A stretch of DNA of 6,920 nucleotides from an uncultured Actinomyces sp. (GTDB taxonomy: Bacteria > Actinomycetota > Actinomycetes > Actinomycetales > Actinomycetaceae), in the NCBI GenBank assembly GCA_915069725.1, contig CAJZFF010000088.1, positions 1-6,920 on the forward strand, in the 5' to 3' direction. The notes under the pieces are model-generated. The model searched no databases. It was given only the letters and a program-made list of their open reading frames with translations, and had not been told where the DNA came from. The stretch's first letter is position 1. Every line of letters begins with the position of its first letter. Position numbers and translations under genes: made by a program. Shown here piece by piece: positions 1 through 6,225 of the stretch.

Positions 1-136
1 TCCAGTAACACCCACCCCTCGTGCAGTGCACCCAGACGACGACGGCAGCCACCACGGCGACCGGACCTGCCCCCTCCAACAGGCCGAAGCAGCTCCCCCA
101 CCTGGTAGACCCACCCCACCGGTGTCCTGAGATGTC

Positions 137-445
137 ATGACGGAGGAGCTCATCGCGGAGATCCGCAGGCGCGCCGAGCTGTTCGTCGCCGAGTTCGACG
201 ACGTCCCCGCCTCCGGGCTCCACACGCTCAAGGACGGGGTGGACCGCACGCCGGCGCAGATGCTCGCCTACCAGCTGGGGTGGATGGATCTGCTGCTGGA
301 CCGGGACCAGCTCTTCACCTCCGGACAGCGGGCGTGGGCCTCCTCGACGCCGTCGGCCTGGCCGGTGGCCACGTGGGTGCACATCAACACGGTGGCGCCC
401 TTCACCTCCTTCCGCACGAGGATCCGCGCCTGGAAACGCCACTGA
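137..445 (+). pseudogene. ClbS/DfsB family (DUF1706) four-helix protein, internally deleted remnant
   Basis: The 102-residue product reads as the two ends of a ClbS/DfsB (DUF1706) protein joined together. Residues 3-53 carry the family's N-terminal half (EELIAEI, then GVDRTPAQMLAYQLGWMDLLL), and residues 54-101 carry its C-terminal end (LFTSGQRAW, HINTVAPFTSFRTRIRAWK). Family members are normally about 165-170 residues, from memory; the WNQLG..Y..F.. middle part, roughly 65 residues, is absent without a frame change. The usual leading residues before the KEEL motif are also missing: an in-frame TGA lies at 128-130 and no good ribosome binding site precedes the ATG at 137. Known relatives include ClbS, the colibactin self-resistance hydrolase; most others have no known role. 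A folded four-helix bundle is unlikely here, so I call it a decayed gene. It points toward the minus-strand operon. The family call is firm; the pseudogene status is inference, and a sequencing or assembly artefact cannot be excluded. Confidence 0.75.
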
Positions 446-478
446 ATGCCACCAGCGCCACCGCGGGCAGGACACGAT

Positions 479-515
479 TCATGGGGGCCACCGACGCCGT
501 CGGTGGCCCCCATGA
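479..515. terminator. Bidirectional hairpin between convergent genes
   Basis: Bases 479-495 and 499-515 form a perfect 17-bp inverted repeat around a GCC loop; the core arm is GGGGGCCACCGAC. It starts 33 bases after the ClbS-remnant stop and 18 bases after the aminotransferase stop (534), which is the expected place for a shared terminator. Neither side is followed by a T tract, so it is not a classical intrinsic terminator; tract-less strong hairpins are common at gene ends in high-GC actinobacteria. Termination in both directions is inferred from position and stem strength. Confidence 0.8.
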
Positions 516-533
516 GATCAGGGAGTACTCACG

Positions 534-1904
534 TCACTTGGTGGTGATCGCCTTGGCGAGCTCCTCGAAGCAGCTGACGTAGTCGTCGATCGCCTCGTCC
601 GTGTGGGTCACCGACAGGGTCCACTCCTCCTCGCGGCCCGGGGTCATGAAGATTCCCCGGTTCATGTTGAACAGCCAGGCGAGCTCGGACAGCTCCGCGT
701 TCTGGTGCTCCTTGAAGGACTCGTAGTCGACGACCTTCTTGGGGGAGAAGGTGACGCACCCCTTTCCACCAACGCCCACCGCGTAGCCCGGAAGGTTGTA
801 GCGCTCGATGACCTCTGTGCAGCCCGCGAGAATGCGCTCGTTGAGGTGATCGAGGTGGGCGTATGCCTCCGGGTTGAGGACCTTCTCGAGGTTGGCCCGC
901 ACGGCGGCCATCACCAGGGGGTTGCCGTTGTAGGTGCCGACCTGGAAGACGGTGTGGTCCTCCACCACGGACATGACTTCCTCGGTGCCTCCGATGGCGC
1001 CCGAGGGCAGACCGGCACCCAGGGCCTTGGCCATGGTCACCAAGTCGGGAGTCACTCCGAAGCGCTGGGTGGCGCCGCCCGGACCGATGCACAGGCCGGT
1101 CTTGACCTCATCGAAGATCAGGACGACGCCGTGTCGCCGGGTGATCTCACGAACCTGCTCCAGATATCCCGGTTCCGGCAGCACGACGCCCAGGTTCATC
1201 ATGGCCGGCTCCATGATGACGCAGGCAGGCTTACGCCCCTCATCGGTCAGCCGGATGATGCGGCGCTCCATGGCCTCGGCATCGTTGAAAGGAACCGGCA
1301 CCGTCATCTGGACGGTGGCGTCGGGAATGCCACCTCCGTAGGGCAGCGAGGCCAGGTTGTCACGGTCACCGATCTTGTCGTACTCGACGCCGATCGAGAC
1401 CATGACGGTGTCGTGGTGCCCGTGGTAGGAGCCGAAGATCTTCATGACCGTGTCGCGACCGGTGTAGGCGCGTGCGATGCGGATGGCGTCCATCGTGGAC
1501 TCCGAGCCCGAGTTCGTGTAGCGCCACTTCGGCAGACCCCATCTGCTCGAGAGGTTCTCCGCCACGGCCAGGGCGTCTTCGGTCGGGGCGGCGAAGTGGG
1601 TGCCCTTGCCGTACCGCTCCTGAATGGCCTCACCGATCACCGGGTGGGCATGCCCCTGAAGCATCGATCCGAAGCCGTTGTGGAAGTCCCACATCTCGTT
1701 GCCGTCGACGTCCCAGACCTTCGGCCCCTGGCCGCGTTCGAGGTAGATGGGCCAGGGCTCGCGCAGCTGGTACGAGGAGGCGACGCCGCCGGAGAGACTG
1801 TGACTGGCGCGACGGTACATGTCGCCGGATCCCTTGGTCCGTTCATTGAGGCGCTTGGACTCGATCTCCGTCAGCTCAGCGACTCGCTCCATGTTGATAC
1901 TCAT
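534..1904 (-). CDS. Class III PLP-dependent aminotransferase, glutamate-1-semialdehyde aminomutase-like
   Basis: The 456-residue protein is a fold-type I, class III aminotransferase. Visible landmarks are the phosphate-binding NSGSES (131-136), the SYHGHHD motif whose aromatic residue stacks on PLP (159-165), FDEVKTG with Asp265 for the pyridine nitrogen, MAKALGAGLPSGA with Lys293 as the Schiff-base lysine, and GTYNGNPL (323-330). The GLPSGA and GT.NGNPL pattern resembles the glutamate-1-semialdehyde aminomutase branch rather than PatA/GabT enzymes. There are no haem-synthesis neighbours, so true HemL function is unlikely. The start at 1904 is supported by GAAGGAG six bases upstream. It is the last gene of the minus-strand block, ending 18 bases before the terminator hairpin. 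Next to an aminobutyraldehyde-type dehydrogenase and a permease, it most likely transaminates a diamine or omega-amino acid (inference). The exact amino donor cannot be read from sequence. Confidence 0.92.
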   Translation of the reverse strand: MSINMERVAELTEIESKRLNERTKGSGDMYRRASHSLSGGVASSYQLREPWPIYLERGQGPKVWDVDGNEMWDFHNGFGSMLQGHAHPVIGEAIQERYGKGTHFAAPTEDALAVAENLSSRWGLPKWRYTNSGSESTMDAIRIARAYTGRDTVMKIFGSYHGHHDTVMVSIGVEYDKIGDRDNLASLPYGGGIPDATVQMTVPVPFNDAEAMERRIIRLTDEGRKPACVIMEPAMMNLGVVLPEPGYLEQVREITRRHGVVLIFDEVKTGLCIGPGGATQRFGVTPDLVTMAKALGAGLPSGAIGGTEEVMSVVEDHTVFQVGTYNGNPLVMAAVRANLEKVLNPEAYAHLDHLNERILAGCTEVIERYNLPGYAVGVGGKGCVTFSPKKVVDYESFKEHQNAELSELAWLFNMNRGIFMTPGREEEWTLSVTHTDEAIDDYVSCFEELAKAITTK

Positions 1905-2050
1905 TGGTCACTCCTTCGTGGTCCGGCCTGGCGTCCACATATCGTGCGTTTGATTACCGGCGCATCGATCAGCTGTGGCCGTCGATACGATGACAATGTG
2001 ATTCCTCTCAGCTCCTTCCGCCGGCCTGGCGCGGAGTGAGCTGTTGTCAT
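1901..2050 (-). CDS. Possible 49-residue small ORF overlapping the aminotransferase start
   Basis: An ATG at 2050 opens a 49-codon frame (beginning MTTAHSAPGRRKELRG) that ends in a TGA sharing ATGA with the aminotransferase start at 1904. It begins 27 bases after the permease stop and fills most of the 173-base gap, giving a spacing like that of coupled operon genes. GGAG lies 11 bases before its ATG, a rather long distance; a TTG at 1996 in the same frame has GAGAGG at a better distance and would give 31 residues. Against it: the product is short, rich in Arg/Lys, matches no family I know, and its third positions are much less G/C-rich than in the flanking genes. It may be a coupling or leader ORF, or chance. 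Low confidence. Confidence 0.2.
   Translation of the reverse strand: MTTAHSAPGRRKELRGITLSSYRRPQLIDAPVIKRTICGRQAGPRRSDQ
1911..1917 (-). promoter_or_regulatory. Ribosome binding site of the aminotransferase
   Basis: Read on the minus strand, GAAGGAG stands six bases before the ATG at 1904. This is the best Shine-Dalgarno match in the window and fixes the start at the first Met rather than at Met5. It lies inside the possible small ORF, so if that ORF is translated, ribosomes would cross this site. Confidence 0.7.
1923..2031 (-). repeat. Pair of 11-bp direct repeats in the permease-aminotransferase gap
   Basis: CCGGCCTGGCG (plus strand) occurs exactly at 1923-1933 and 2021-2031, 98 bases apart. 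On the minus strand each copy, CGCCAGGCCGG, is followed within 2-7 bases by a Shine-Dalgarno-like GAAGGAG: at 1917-1911 before the aminotransferase, and at 2018-2012 (GGAAGGAG) with no standard start close behind. Flanking bases do not match further. It could be a relic of a duplicated ribosome-binding region, a regulatory site, or chance in GC-rich DNA. Confidence 0.4.
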
Positions 2051-2077
2051 GTGCGTGTTCGCTCCGGTTCACTGCCT

Positions 2078-3661
2078 CTATGACGCAGCACGGAGCTGGG
2101 AGGCTTCACCATCATCCTCCTCTAAGACAGTTGCCACCTTCAACTCCTCGGTGACAGCGTCGGATCGTGCGATCACCTCCCCGCGGAAGAAGGCCGGTGC
2201 CCGGACGTACTGTACGAGCATCAGCACCACGCCCAGGAGAATGAGGGCGAGGGTGAGGACGAAGACAAGACCGACGCCGAAGACCTGCGATCCCGACCCG
2301 TACTCGGGGTTGAGGGAGTCCTTCAGGGTCAGGCCGAGCAGCAGGAAGAGAATAAGACCTCCCAGTCCCGGCGAAACCAGCATGAAGAAGAAGTTCCTCA
2401 CTGAGGAGAACCATTTCCCTCGAAAGTACCATACCGCGGCGAAGGCGGTGAGACCGTAATAGAAGGCGATCATCGCCCCCAGGGTCTGAACCGTGTCCCA
2501 CAGGACGGAGGTGGATACGAATCGCAGCAGGGTGTAAAAGGTCGAGGCGGCGACCGCCGAGACGACTGTTGCGCGACCAGGGGTGAGGAAGCGCGGAGAG
2601 ATCTCGCCGAGCTTCTCCGGCATCGCCCCGTAATATCCCATCGACAGCAAGGTGCGGGCGGGAGAGACGAAGGTGGATTGCAAGGACGCCGCGGACGAGA
2701 CCAGCACCGCCGTCGACAGGAGAATCGCGAACGGCCCCAGAACCGGTCTGGCCAAGGCGAAGAAGACATTGTCCTGGATCGCAGGATTGCCCAGTCCTAT
2801 CCCGTCCTCCCCCAGGCCGGCGAACATCATGGATCCAATCGTGACGAACATGTACACCGAGACAATTGTCATGACAGTGAGCACGGCGGCGCGCCCTGGA
2901 GTGGAGCTGGCGTCGTCGGCCTCCTCATTGACCGTCAGCGACACGTCCCAGCCCCAGTAGATGAACAAGGACAGGGACACGCCCGCCACGAACGTCCCCA
3001 GCGAGTCGACGGCGAACGGATTGAACCACTCGAGCTTCACGGGTGTCGGGTTGACGGCGGTTCCGGTGAAGTAGCGGTAAATGGCCACCGCACCGAAGCC
3101 AAGGAACACCGTCAGCTGAAACCCCACCAACCAGTACTGGAGCTTCTGGGTGGTCTGCATGTCGCGGTACGCGATCCAGGTCGCCAGCGTGATGAAGACC
3201 AGGCAGGTGAGGGTATTGACCCATACGTTGTCGGAGAGATCCGCAATGGCGGAATTGCGAGTCACCTGTGCGAGCAACAGATAGAAGAAGTCGACGGCGA
3301 TGGCCGCAAGGTTCGACAGGACGACGACGGTCGCCACGATCAGCCCCCATCCGTTCATCCACCCGATCCACGGACCGAAGGCACGCGTCCCCCAGGTGAA
3401 GGATGTGCCCGAGTCGGGCATCGCCGCATTGAGCTCTCGGTACCCGAAGGCGACCAGGAGCATCGGGATGAATCCGACGAGGAAGATCGCCGGCACCTGC
3501 TCGCCCACCTCTGAGGCGGTCGGCCCCAGCGCGCCGGTGAGGGTGTACGGGGGCGCGATGCAGGACACCCCGATGATGATGGCGCCGAGCAGACCAACAG
3601 AGCCCTCGGCCAGTCCCTTCTTCGACAGCCCGCCTCCGGAGCTCGCGGTCGCCGCGCTCAT
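2078..3661 (-). CDS. APC-family amino acid/polyamine permease
   Basis: The 527-residue protein is a multi-pass inner-membrane transporter of the amino acid-polyamine-organocation (APC) superfamily, probably proton-coupled. About 12 hydrophobic segments can be read, near residues 22-42, 57-73, 97-131, 148-165, 176-194, 222-242, 260-282, 303-325, 365-383, 389-411, 423-445 and 459-487. The first holds the GVSCIAPPYTLTG stretch expected for the unwound substrate-binding TM1. The loop FTWGTRAFGPWIGWMNGW (88-105) and the YWGWDVSLTVNEEADD stretch (235-250), matching the usual GWE...AEE region of TM6, are further family marks. The C-terminal tail (about 488-527) is acidic and cytosolic. Its ATG overlaps the USP gene stop as ATGA, so the two are translationally coupled. 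Context with a PatD-type dehydrogenase and an aminotransferase suggests import of putrescine, GABA or a related amine; the substrate is inference. Length is slightly above the common 450-500. Confidence 0.9.
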   Translation of the reverse strand: MSAATASSGGGLSKKGLAEGSVGLLGAIIIGVSCIAPPYTLTGALGPTASEVGEQVPAIFLVGFIPMLLVAFGYRELNAAMPDSGTSFTWGTRAFGPWIGWMNGWGLIVATVVVLSNLAAIAVDFFYLLLAQVTRNSAIADLSDNVWVNTLTCLVFITLATWIAYRDMQTTQKLQYWLVGFQLTVFLGFGAVAIYRYFTGTAVNPTPVKLEWFNPFAVDSLGTFVAGVSLSLFIYWGWDVSLTVNEEADDASSTPGRAAVLTVMTIVSVYMFVTIGSMMFAGLGEDGIGLGNPAIQDNVFFALARPVLGPFAILLSTAVLVSSAASLQSTFVSPARTLLSMGYYGAMPEKLGEISPRFLTPGRATVVSAVAASTFYTLLRFVSTSVLWDTVQTLGAMIAFYYGLTAFAAVWYFRGKWFSSVRNFFFMLVSPGLGGLILFLLLGLTLKDSLNPEYGSGSQVFGVGLVFVLTLALILLGVVLMLVQYVRAPAFFRGEVIARSDAVTEELKVATVLEEDDGEASQLRAAS

Positions 3662-4518
3662 GTTGCACCCCCGACGTCGGCCGCGTCGGCTGGGACCGCG
3701 ACCAGAGGCACGGGCAGGACACGCAGGATCTTGTTGGCGTCCGGCCCCAGGAACAGGCGCCCGCTCTGGGCCAGTCGCGCCGATCCCAGGAAGGCCAGCT
3801 CATTCCTGTTCCACTCCATGGCCAGCACGGCGGCGCTCATGCTGTGAGCGTGGACGATCTGGACACGCTGGTCATCCAGCCCCTTGAGATCCAGGCGTAC
3901 CTCGGCGAGCAGGGCCTCGGTCCTCTCCCCGATCTCCGCGGTGTTCTGCGAGTCGCCGGTGGCCACCGTGATGAGACGCAACGGGACACCGGCTCTGTCA
4001 GCGAAGGTCCTGGCCTTGCTGAGCACCCCCCTCCACCTGCCGGACTCCCCCAGCATGACCGTAATGCGTGAGAGTCCATCAAGAGGGGCGTGCCTCATGC
4101 CGCGCGGGGACAGGGCGACCGGAACTGTCGAGGAGTTGAGCAGGGTCTGCCCCACGGAGCCGAGGGACACTCGTCCCAGGACCCCGTGACGGCCCCCGCC
4201 GGCTACGAGCAGGTCGGCTTTGAGCTCCTCGGCCGAGGCAATGATGCCCTCGGGGAAGGAGAGGCTGTACCGCAGGTACTTGCTCACCGGCACACGGGGC
4301 CGATGCTCCTCCATGATCTCCGACATCCAGTCGTCGACCTGCGTGGCAACGACGTCCTGGAAGGCGTGATCGGTGACATCAAGGACGTAGCGCCCTCCGC
4401 CGCCCTTGACGACGGTGACGAGATCGAGTGGGCACGAGAACGCTTCAGCGAGAGATACCCCCAGGTGGTAGGAGTCTCTGCCGCCGAGCGAATTGGTGAA
4501 AGCCGTCAGAATGCGCAT
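3658..4518 (-). CDS. Tandem-domain universal stress protein (UspA family)
   Basis: The 286-residue protein has two Usp domains, about residues 1-137 and 150-276, each an alpha/beta fold opening with a hydrophobic strand (RILTAFTNS; RITVMLGES). Usp proteins that bind ATP carry G-2x-G-9x-G(S/T). Domain 1 has a near match, GGGRHGVLGRVSLGS (107-121), with Arg110 at the place of the second Gly. Domain 2 has GSARLAQSGRLFLGP (245-259), with Pro in place of Ser/Thr. Both nucleotide loops are therefore altered, the second more so. No signal peptide or membrane segment is seen, so it is cytosolic. AGGAG nine bases upstream supports the start at 4518, 30 bases after the dehydrogenase stop, and its own stop overlaps the permease start. 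That coupling suggests a role tied to the transporter, such as regulation or stability (inference). Function in amine metabolism is not established. Confidence 0.85.
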   Translation of the reverse strand: MRILTAFTNSLGGRDSYHLGVSLAEAFSCPLDLVTVVKGGGGRYVLDVTDHAFQDVVATQVDDWMSEIMEEHRPRVPVSKYLRYSLSFPEGIIASAEELKADLLVAGGGRHGVLGRVSLGSVGQTLLNSSTVPVALSPRGMRHAPLDGLSRITVMLGESGRWRGVLSKARTFADRAGVPLRLITVATGDSQNTAEIGERTEALLAEVRLDLKGLDDQRVQIVHAHSMSAAVLAMEWNRNELAFLGSARLAQSGRLFLGPDANKILRVLPVPLVAVPADAADVGGAT

Positions 4519-4548
4519 GGGGGTGATCTCCTGTTAGCTTCCAGGAGG

Positions 4549-5976
4549 TCACAGAGCACTCATGACGTGCTTGATACGCGTGTAGTCCTCCACGCCGTAG
4601 ATGGAGAGGTCCTTGCCGTAACCAGACTTCTTGAATCCGCCGTGCGGCATCTCCGCGACGAGGGGGATGTGGGAGTTCACCCAGACGCACCCGAAGTCCA
4701 GGTCCCTGCTGAATCGCAGGACACGCTGGTGGTCGGTCGTCCAGATGGACGAGGACAGGGCGTAGTCCACACCGTTGGCCAGGGCCAGGGCCTCGTCGTC
4801 GGAGGAGAACTCCTGAACGGTCAGGACCGGCCCGAAGACCTCCTGCTGCACGAGTGCGTCGTCCTGCTTGAGCCCCGAGATGACAGTGGGCGCGTAGTAG
4901 TACCCGCTCTCGCCAACGCGGTGACCACCGGTCAGCAGGTGGGAGTGTGCGGGCCGCTCCTCAACGATCTTCTGCACGGAGGCGAAGTGACGGGCGTTGT
5001 TCAGGGGGCCGTAGAACGCCTCCTCCTCCGGAATCGGACCGGTCCGCAAGGACTCGACGTGACGCACCAGCGCATCGGTGAACTCCTTGGCCACCGAGGC
5101 CTCGACCAGCACGCGGGTGGCGGCGGTGCAGTCCTGCCCGGCGTTGAACGTCCCTGCGGCGGCGATGCCCTCGGCAGCCGCCTCGATGTCGGCATCGGCG
5201 AAGACGACGGCGGGGGCCTTGCCTCCCAGCTCGAGGTGAACACGAGTCACGTTTCCGGCCGCCTGTTCAGCGAGATCCGAGCCGGCGCGCACTGAACCTG
5301 TGAGCGCGACCAGCCCGGGCACCGGGTGGGCGCTCATGAGGCGCCCGGTCTCTCCGGTGCCGAGCACCAGGTTGAAGACCCCGGGCGGGAGGATCTCGCC
5401 GGCGATCTCGGCAAAGACGATGGCGCTCTCGGGCGTGTTGGCACTCGGCTTGAGCACCACCGTGTTGCCCGCCGCCAGAGCGGGCCCGACCTTCCAGATG
5501 AGCATCATGAAGGGGTAGTTCCACGGGACGATCTGCCCGACGACGCCGATGGGCTCGCGGCGAATCTGCGAGTTCAGGCCCTCGGCGTACTCGCCCGAGG
5601 CGACACCCGACTGGAGTCGTGCGGCTCCGGCGAAGAACCGCAGTTGAGAGGCCCCTGTCAGGACTTCCTCCGCCCGGATCATCTCGGCGAGCTGACCGGT
5701 GTTGCGGCGCTGAGCCTCAACAAGGCGGTCGGCATTGGCCTCCAGGGCGTCGGCGAGCCGGAGCAGGAGCATCTGCCGTTCCGCCGGCGTTGTCAGCCGC
5801 CAGCTCTCAAAGGCCTTGAGGGCGGCGTCGTAGGCGGCGTCGACATCGGCGGCCCCTGAGACCGGGCACTGCGCCACGACTTGTTCCGTTCGAGGATCCA
5901 CGACGTCGAACGTGGCATCGGTGGTTGCCGGAACAAATCGTCCGTCAACAAAATTCTGGAGGAGAGGAAGGCTCAT
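4549..5976 (-). CDS. patD: Gamma-aminobutyraldehyde dehydrogenase (PatD type)
   Basis: The 475-residue cytosolic enzyme is an NAD(P)-dependent aldehyde dehydrogenase. All catalytic elements are present: PWNYP with Asn153 (oxyanion hole), LKPS with Lys176 (cofactor), LTGS (225-228), LELGGK with Glu249 (general base), GQDC with Cys283 (nucleophile) and EVFGP (379-383). Several stretches match E. coli PatD as remembered: RFFAGAAR (113-120), NAGQDCTAA (278-286), GYYYAPT (358-364), EMPHGG (442-447), SGYGKD (451-456) and EDYT (463-466). Length also fits (474 in E. coli). PatD oxidises 4-aminobutanal to GABA in putrescine breakdown; related enzymes take betaine or other amino-aldehydes, so substrate is likely but not proven. 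The frame stays open upstream to a GTG at 6093, but homologues begin at the MSLPLLQNFVDGRFV start, so I chose 5976, although its Shine-Dalgarno match is weak. It appears to be first in the operon, behind a long leader. Confidence 0.9.
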   Translation of the reverse strand: MSLPLLQNFVDGRFVPATTDATFDVVDPRTEQVVAQCPVSGAADVDAAYDAALKAFESWRLTTPAERQMLLLRLADALEANADRLVEAQRRNTGQLAEMIRAEEVLTGASQLRFFAGAARLQSGVASGEYAEGLNSQIRREPIGVVGQIVPWNYPFMMLIWKVGPALAAGNTVVLKPSANTPESAIVFAEIAGEILPPGVFNLVLGTGETGRLMSAHPVPGLVALTGSVRAGSDLAEQAAGNVTRVHLELGGKAPAVVFADADIEAAAEGIAAAGTFNAGQDCTAATRVLVEASVAKEFTDALVRHVESLRTGPIPEEEAFYGPLNNARHFASVQKIVEERPAHSHLLTGGHRVGESGYYYAPTVISGLKQDDALVQQEVFGPVLTVQEFSSDDEALALANGVDYALSSSIWTTDHQRVLRFSRDLDFGCVWVNSHIPLVAEMPHGGFKKSGYGKDLSIYGVEDYTRIKHVMSAL

Positions 5977-6015
5977 GTGAATCACTCTGCTTCTTGGCTT
6001 TGGCGGGACGTCGGT

Positions 6016-6054
6016 GTCGAGATGAGAGTCGAGACGAGAGGTGTCGAGAGTCGA
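6016..6054. repeat. Four GTCGA(GA) short direct repeats upstream of the dehydrogenase
   Basis: GTCGAGA occurs at 6016-6022, 6028-6034 and 6043-6049, with a partial GTCGA at 6050-6054 (TCTCGAC on the minus strand). Start-to-start spacings are 12, 15 and 7 bases, so helical phasing is irregular. They lie 40-80 bases before the dehydrogenase ATG. Possible roles are repeated binding sites or RNA elements, or simple-sequence drift. The repetition is directly visible; function is unknown. Confidence 0.5.
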
Positions 6055-6084
6055 AAAAATGAGACGGCTCAGGCATCTGCTGCC
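6054..6084 (-). terminator. Possible leader attenuator: two mini-hairpins and six T
   Basis: On the minus strand GGCA-GCAGA-TGCC is followed directly by TGAG-CCGT-CTCA and then TTTTTT (6059-6054). Each stem has only four base pairs, so a stable intrinsic terminator is doubtful. Its place in the leader before the dehydrogenase start would suit attenuation. Low confidence. Confidence 0.2.
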
Positions 6085-6092
6085 CAAGCTCA

Positions 6093-6105
6093 CGCCGGAC
6101 CGGCG
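6093..6105. promoter_or_regulatory. 13-bp perfect palindrome in the dehydrogenase leader
   Basis: CGCCGG-A-CCGGCG (plus strand) is a perfect 6-1-6 inverted repeat, about 80 bases downstream of the candidate promoter and 117 bases before the dehydrogenase ATG. It could be a protein operator acting as a roadblock or a DNA site; the one-base loop makes an RNA hairpin of the full stem unlikely. GC-rich DNA raises the chance of such palindromes. Confidence 0.3.
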
Positions 6106-6185
6106 CAGGCCACATCGCCGCTGGAGCCCGGTGCGACACGCGTTGCGCGACTACAGCGCGGGCTAAGGTCCTAGGTGACGCCAGT

Positions 6186-6215
6186 ATCGTAAACACACAC
6201 AACCAAGTATGTCGA
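6186..6215 (-). promoter_or_regulatory. Candidate sigma-70-type promoter for the dehydrogenase operon
   Basis: Read on the minus strand, TCGACA (6215-6210, five of six to TTGACA) and TACGAT (6191-6186, four of six to TATAAT and fitting the actinobacterial TAnnnT) are 18 bases apart. It is the best promoter match I found in the gap and lies about 210 bases before the dehydrogenase start. The spacer contains a short TG run (TGTGTGTG). Transcription start would be near 6179. Not proven. Confidence 0.4.
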
Positions 6216-6225
6216 ACGTCACGTT
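6215..6225. promoter_or_regulatory. Operator-like palindrome touching the -35 box
   Basis: AACGT-C-ACGTT (plus strand) is a perfect 5-1-5 inverted repeat whose edge overlaps the first base of the candidate -35 box at 6215. With one extra A bulged it extends to GAAACGT/ACGTTC. This position is typical for an activator or for a repressor site, and the neighbouring PucR protein is the natural candidate binder (inference). Confidence 0.35.

Noticed and set aside
21..31. GTGCA-G-TGCAC palindrome near the left edge
   Set aside because: Short, isolated and without a promoter or functional gene to tie it to.
1968..1996. TTGTCA at 1996-1991 (minus strand) as a -35 box of an internal aminotransferase promoter
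   Set aside because: The -10 at proper distance would be GCTGAT, a poor match; not enough to call a promoter.
603..2039. Long plus-strand ORF of 478 codons opposite the aminotransferase
   Set aside because: It is antisense to a gene with full catalytic motifs, has low-complexity Gly/Val/Asp/His composition and no family marks; such shadows are normal in GC-rich coding DNA.
1990..2050. ATGACAA/TTGTCAT inverted pair in the permease-aminotransferase gap
   Set aside because: Seven bases with a 47-base separation is too weak for an operator or hairpin.
4090..5295. Plus-strand ORF of 401 codons spanning the USP and dehydrogenase genes
   Set aside because: It crosses two genes and their gap on the other strand, with no recognisable domain; a codon-bias shadow.
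5977..6093. GTG at 6093 as the dehydrogenase start (39 extra residues)
   Set aside because: The extension is built from the TCTCGAC repeats and has no counterpart in PatD-type enzymes, which begin near the Met encoded at 5976.
5881..6174. Plus-strand ORF of 97 codons across the intergenic region
   Set aside because: No Shine-Dalgarno sequence or family similarity; it overlaps the dehydrogenase start and the repeat-rich leader.
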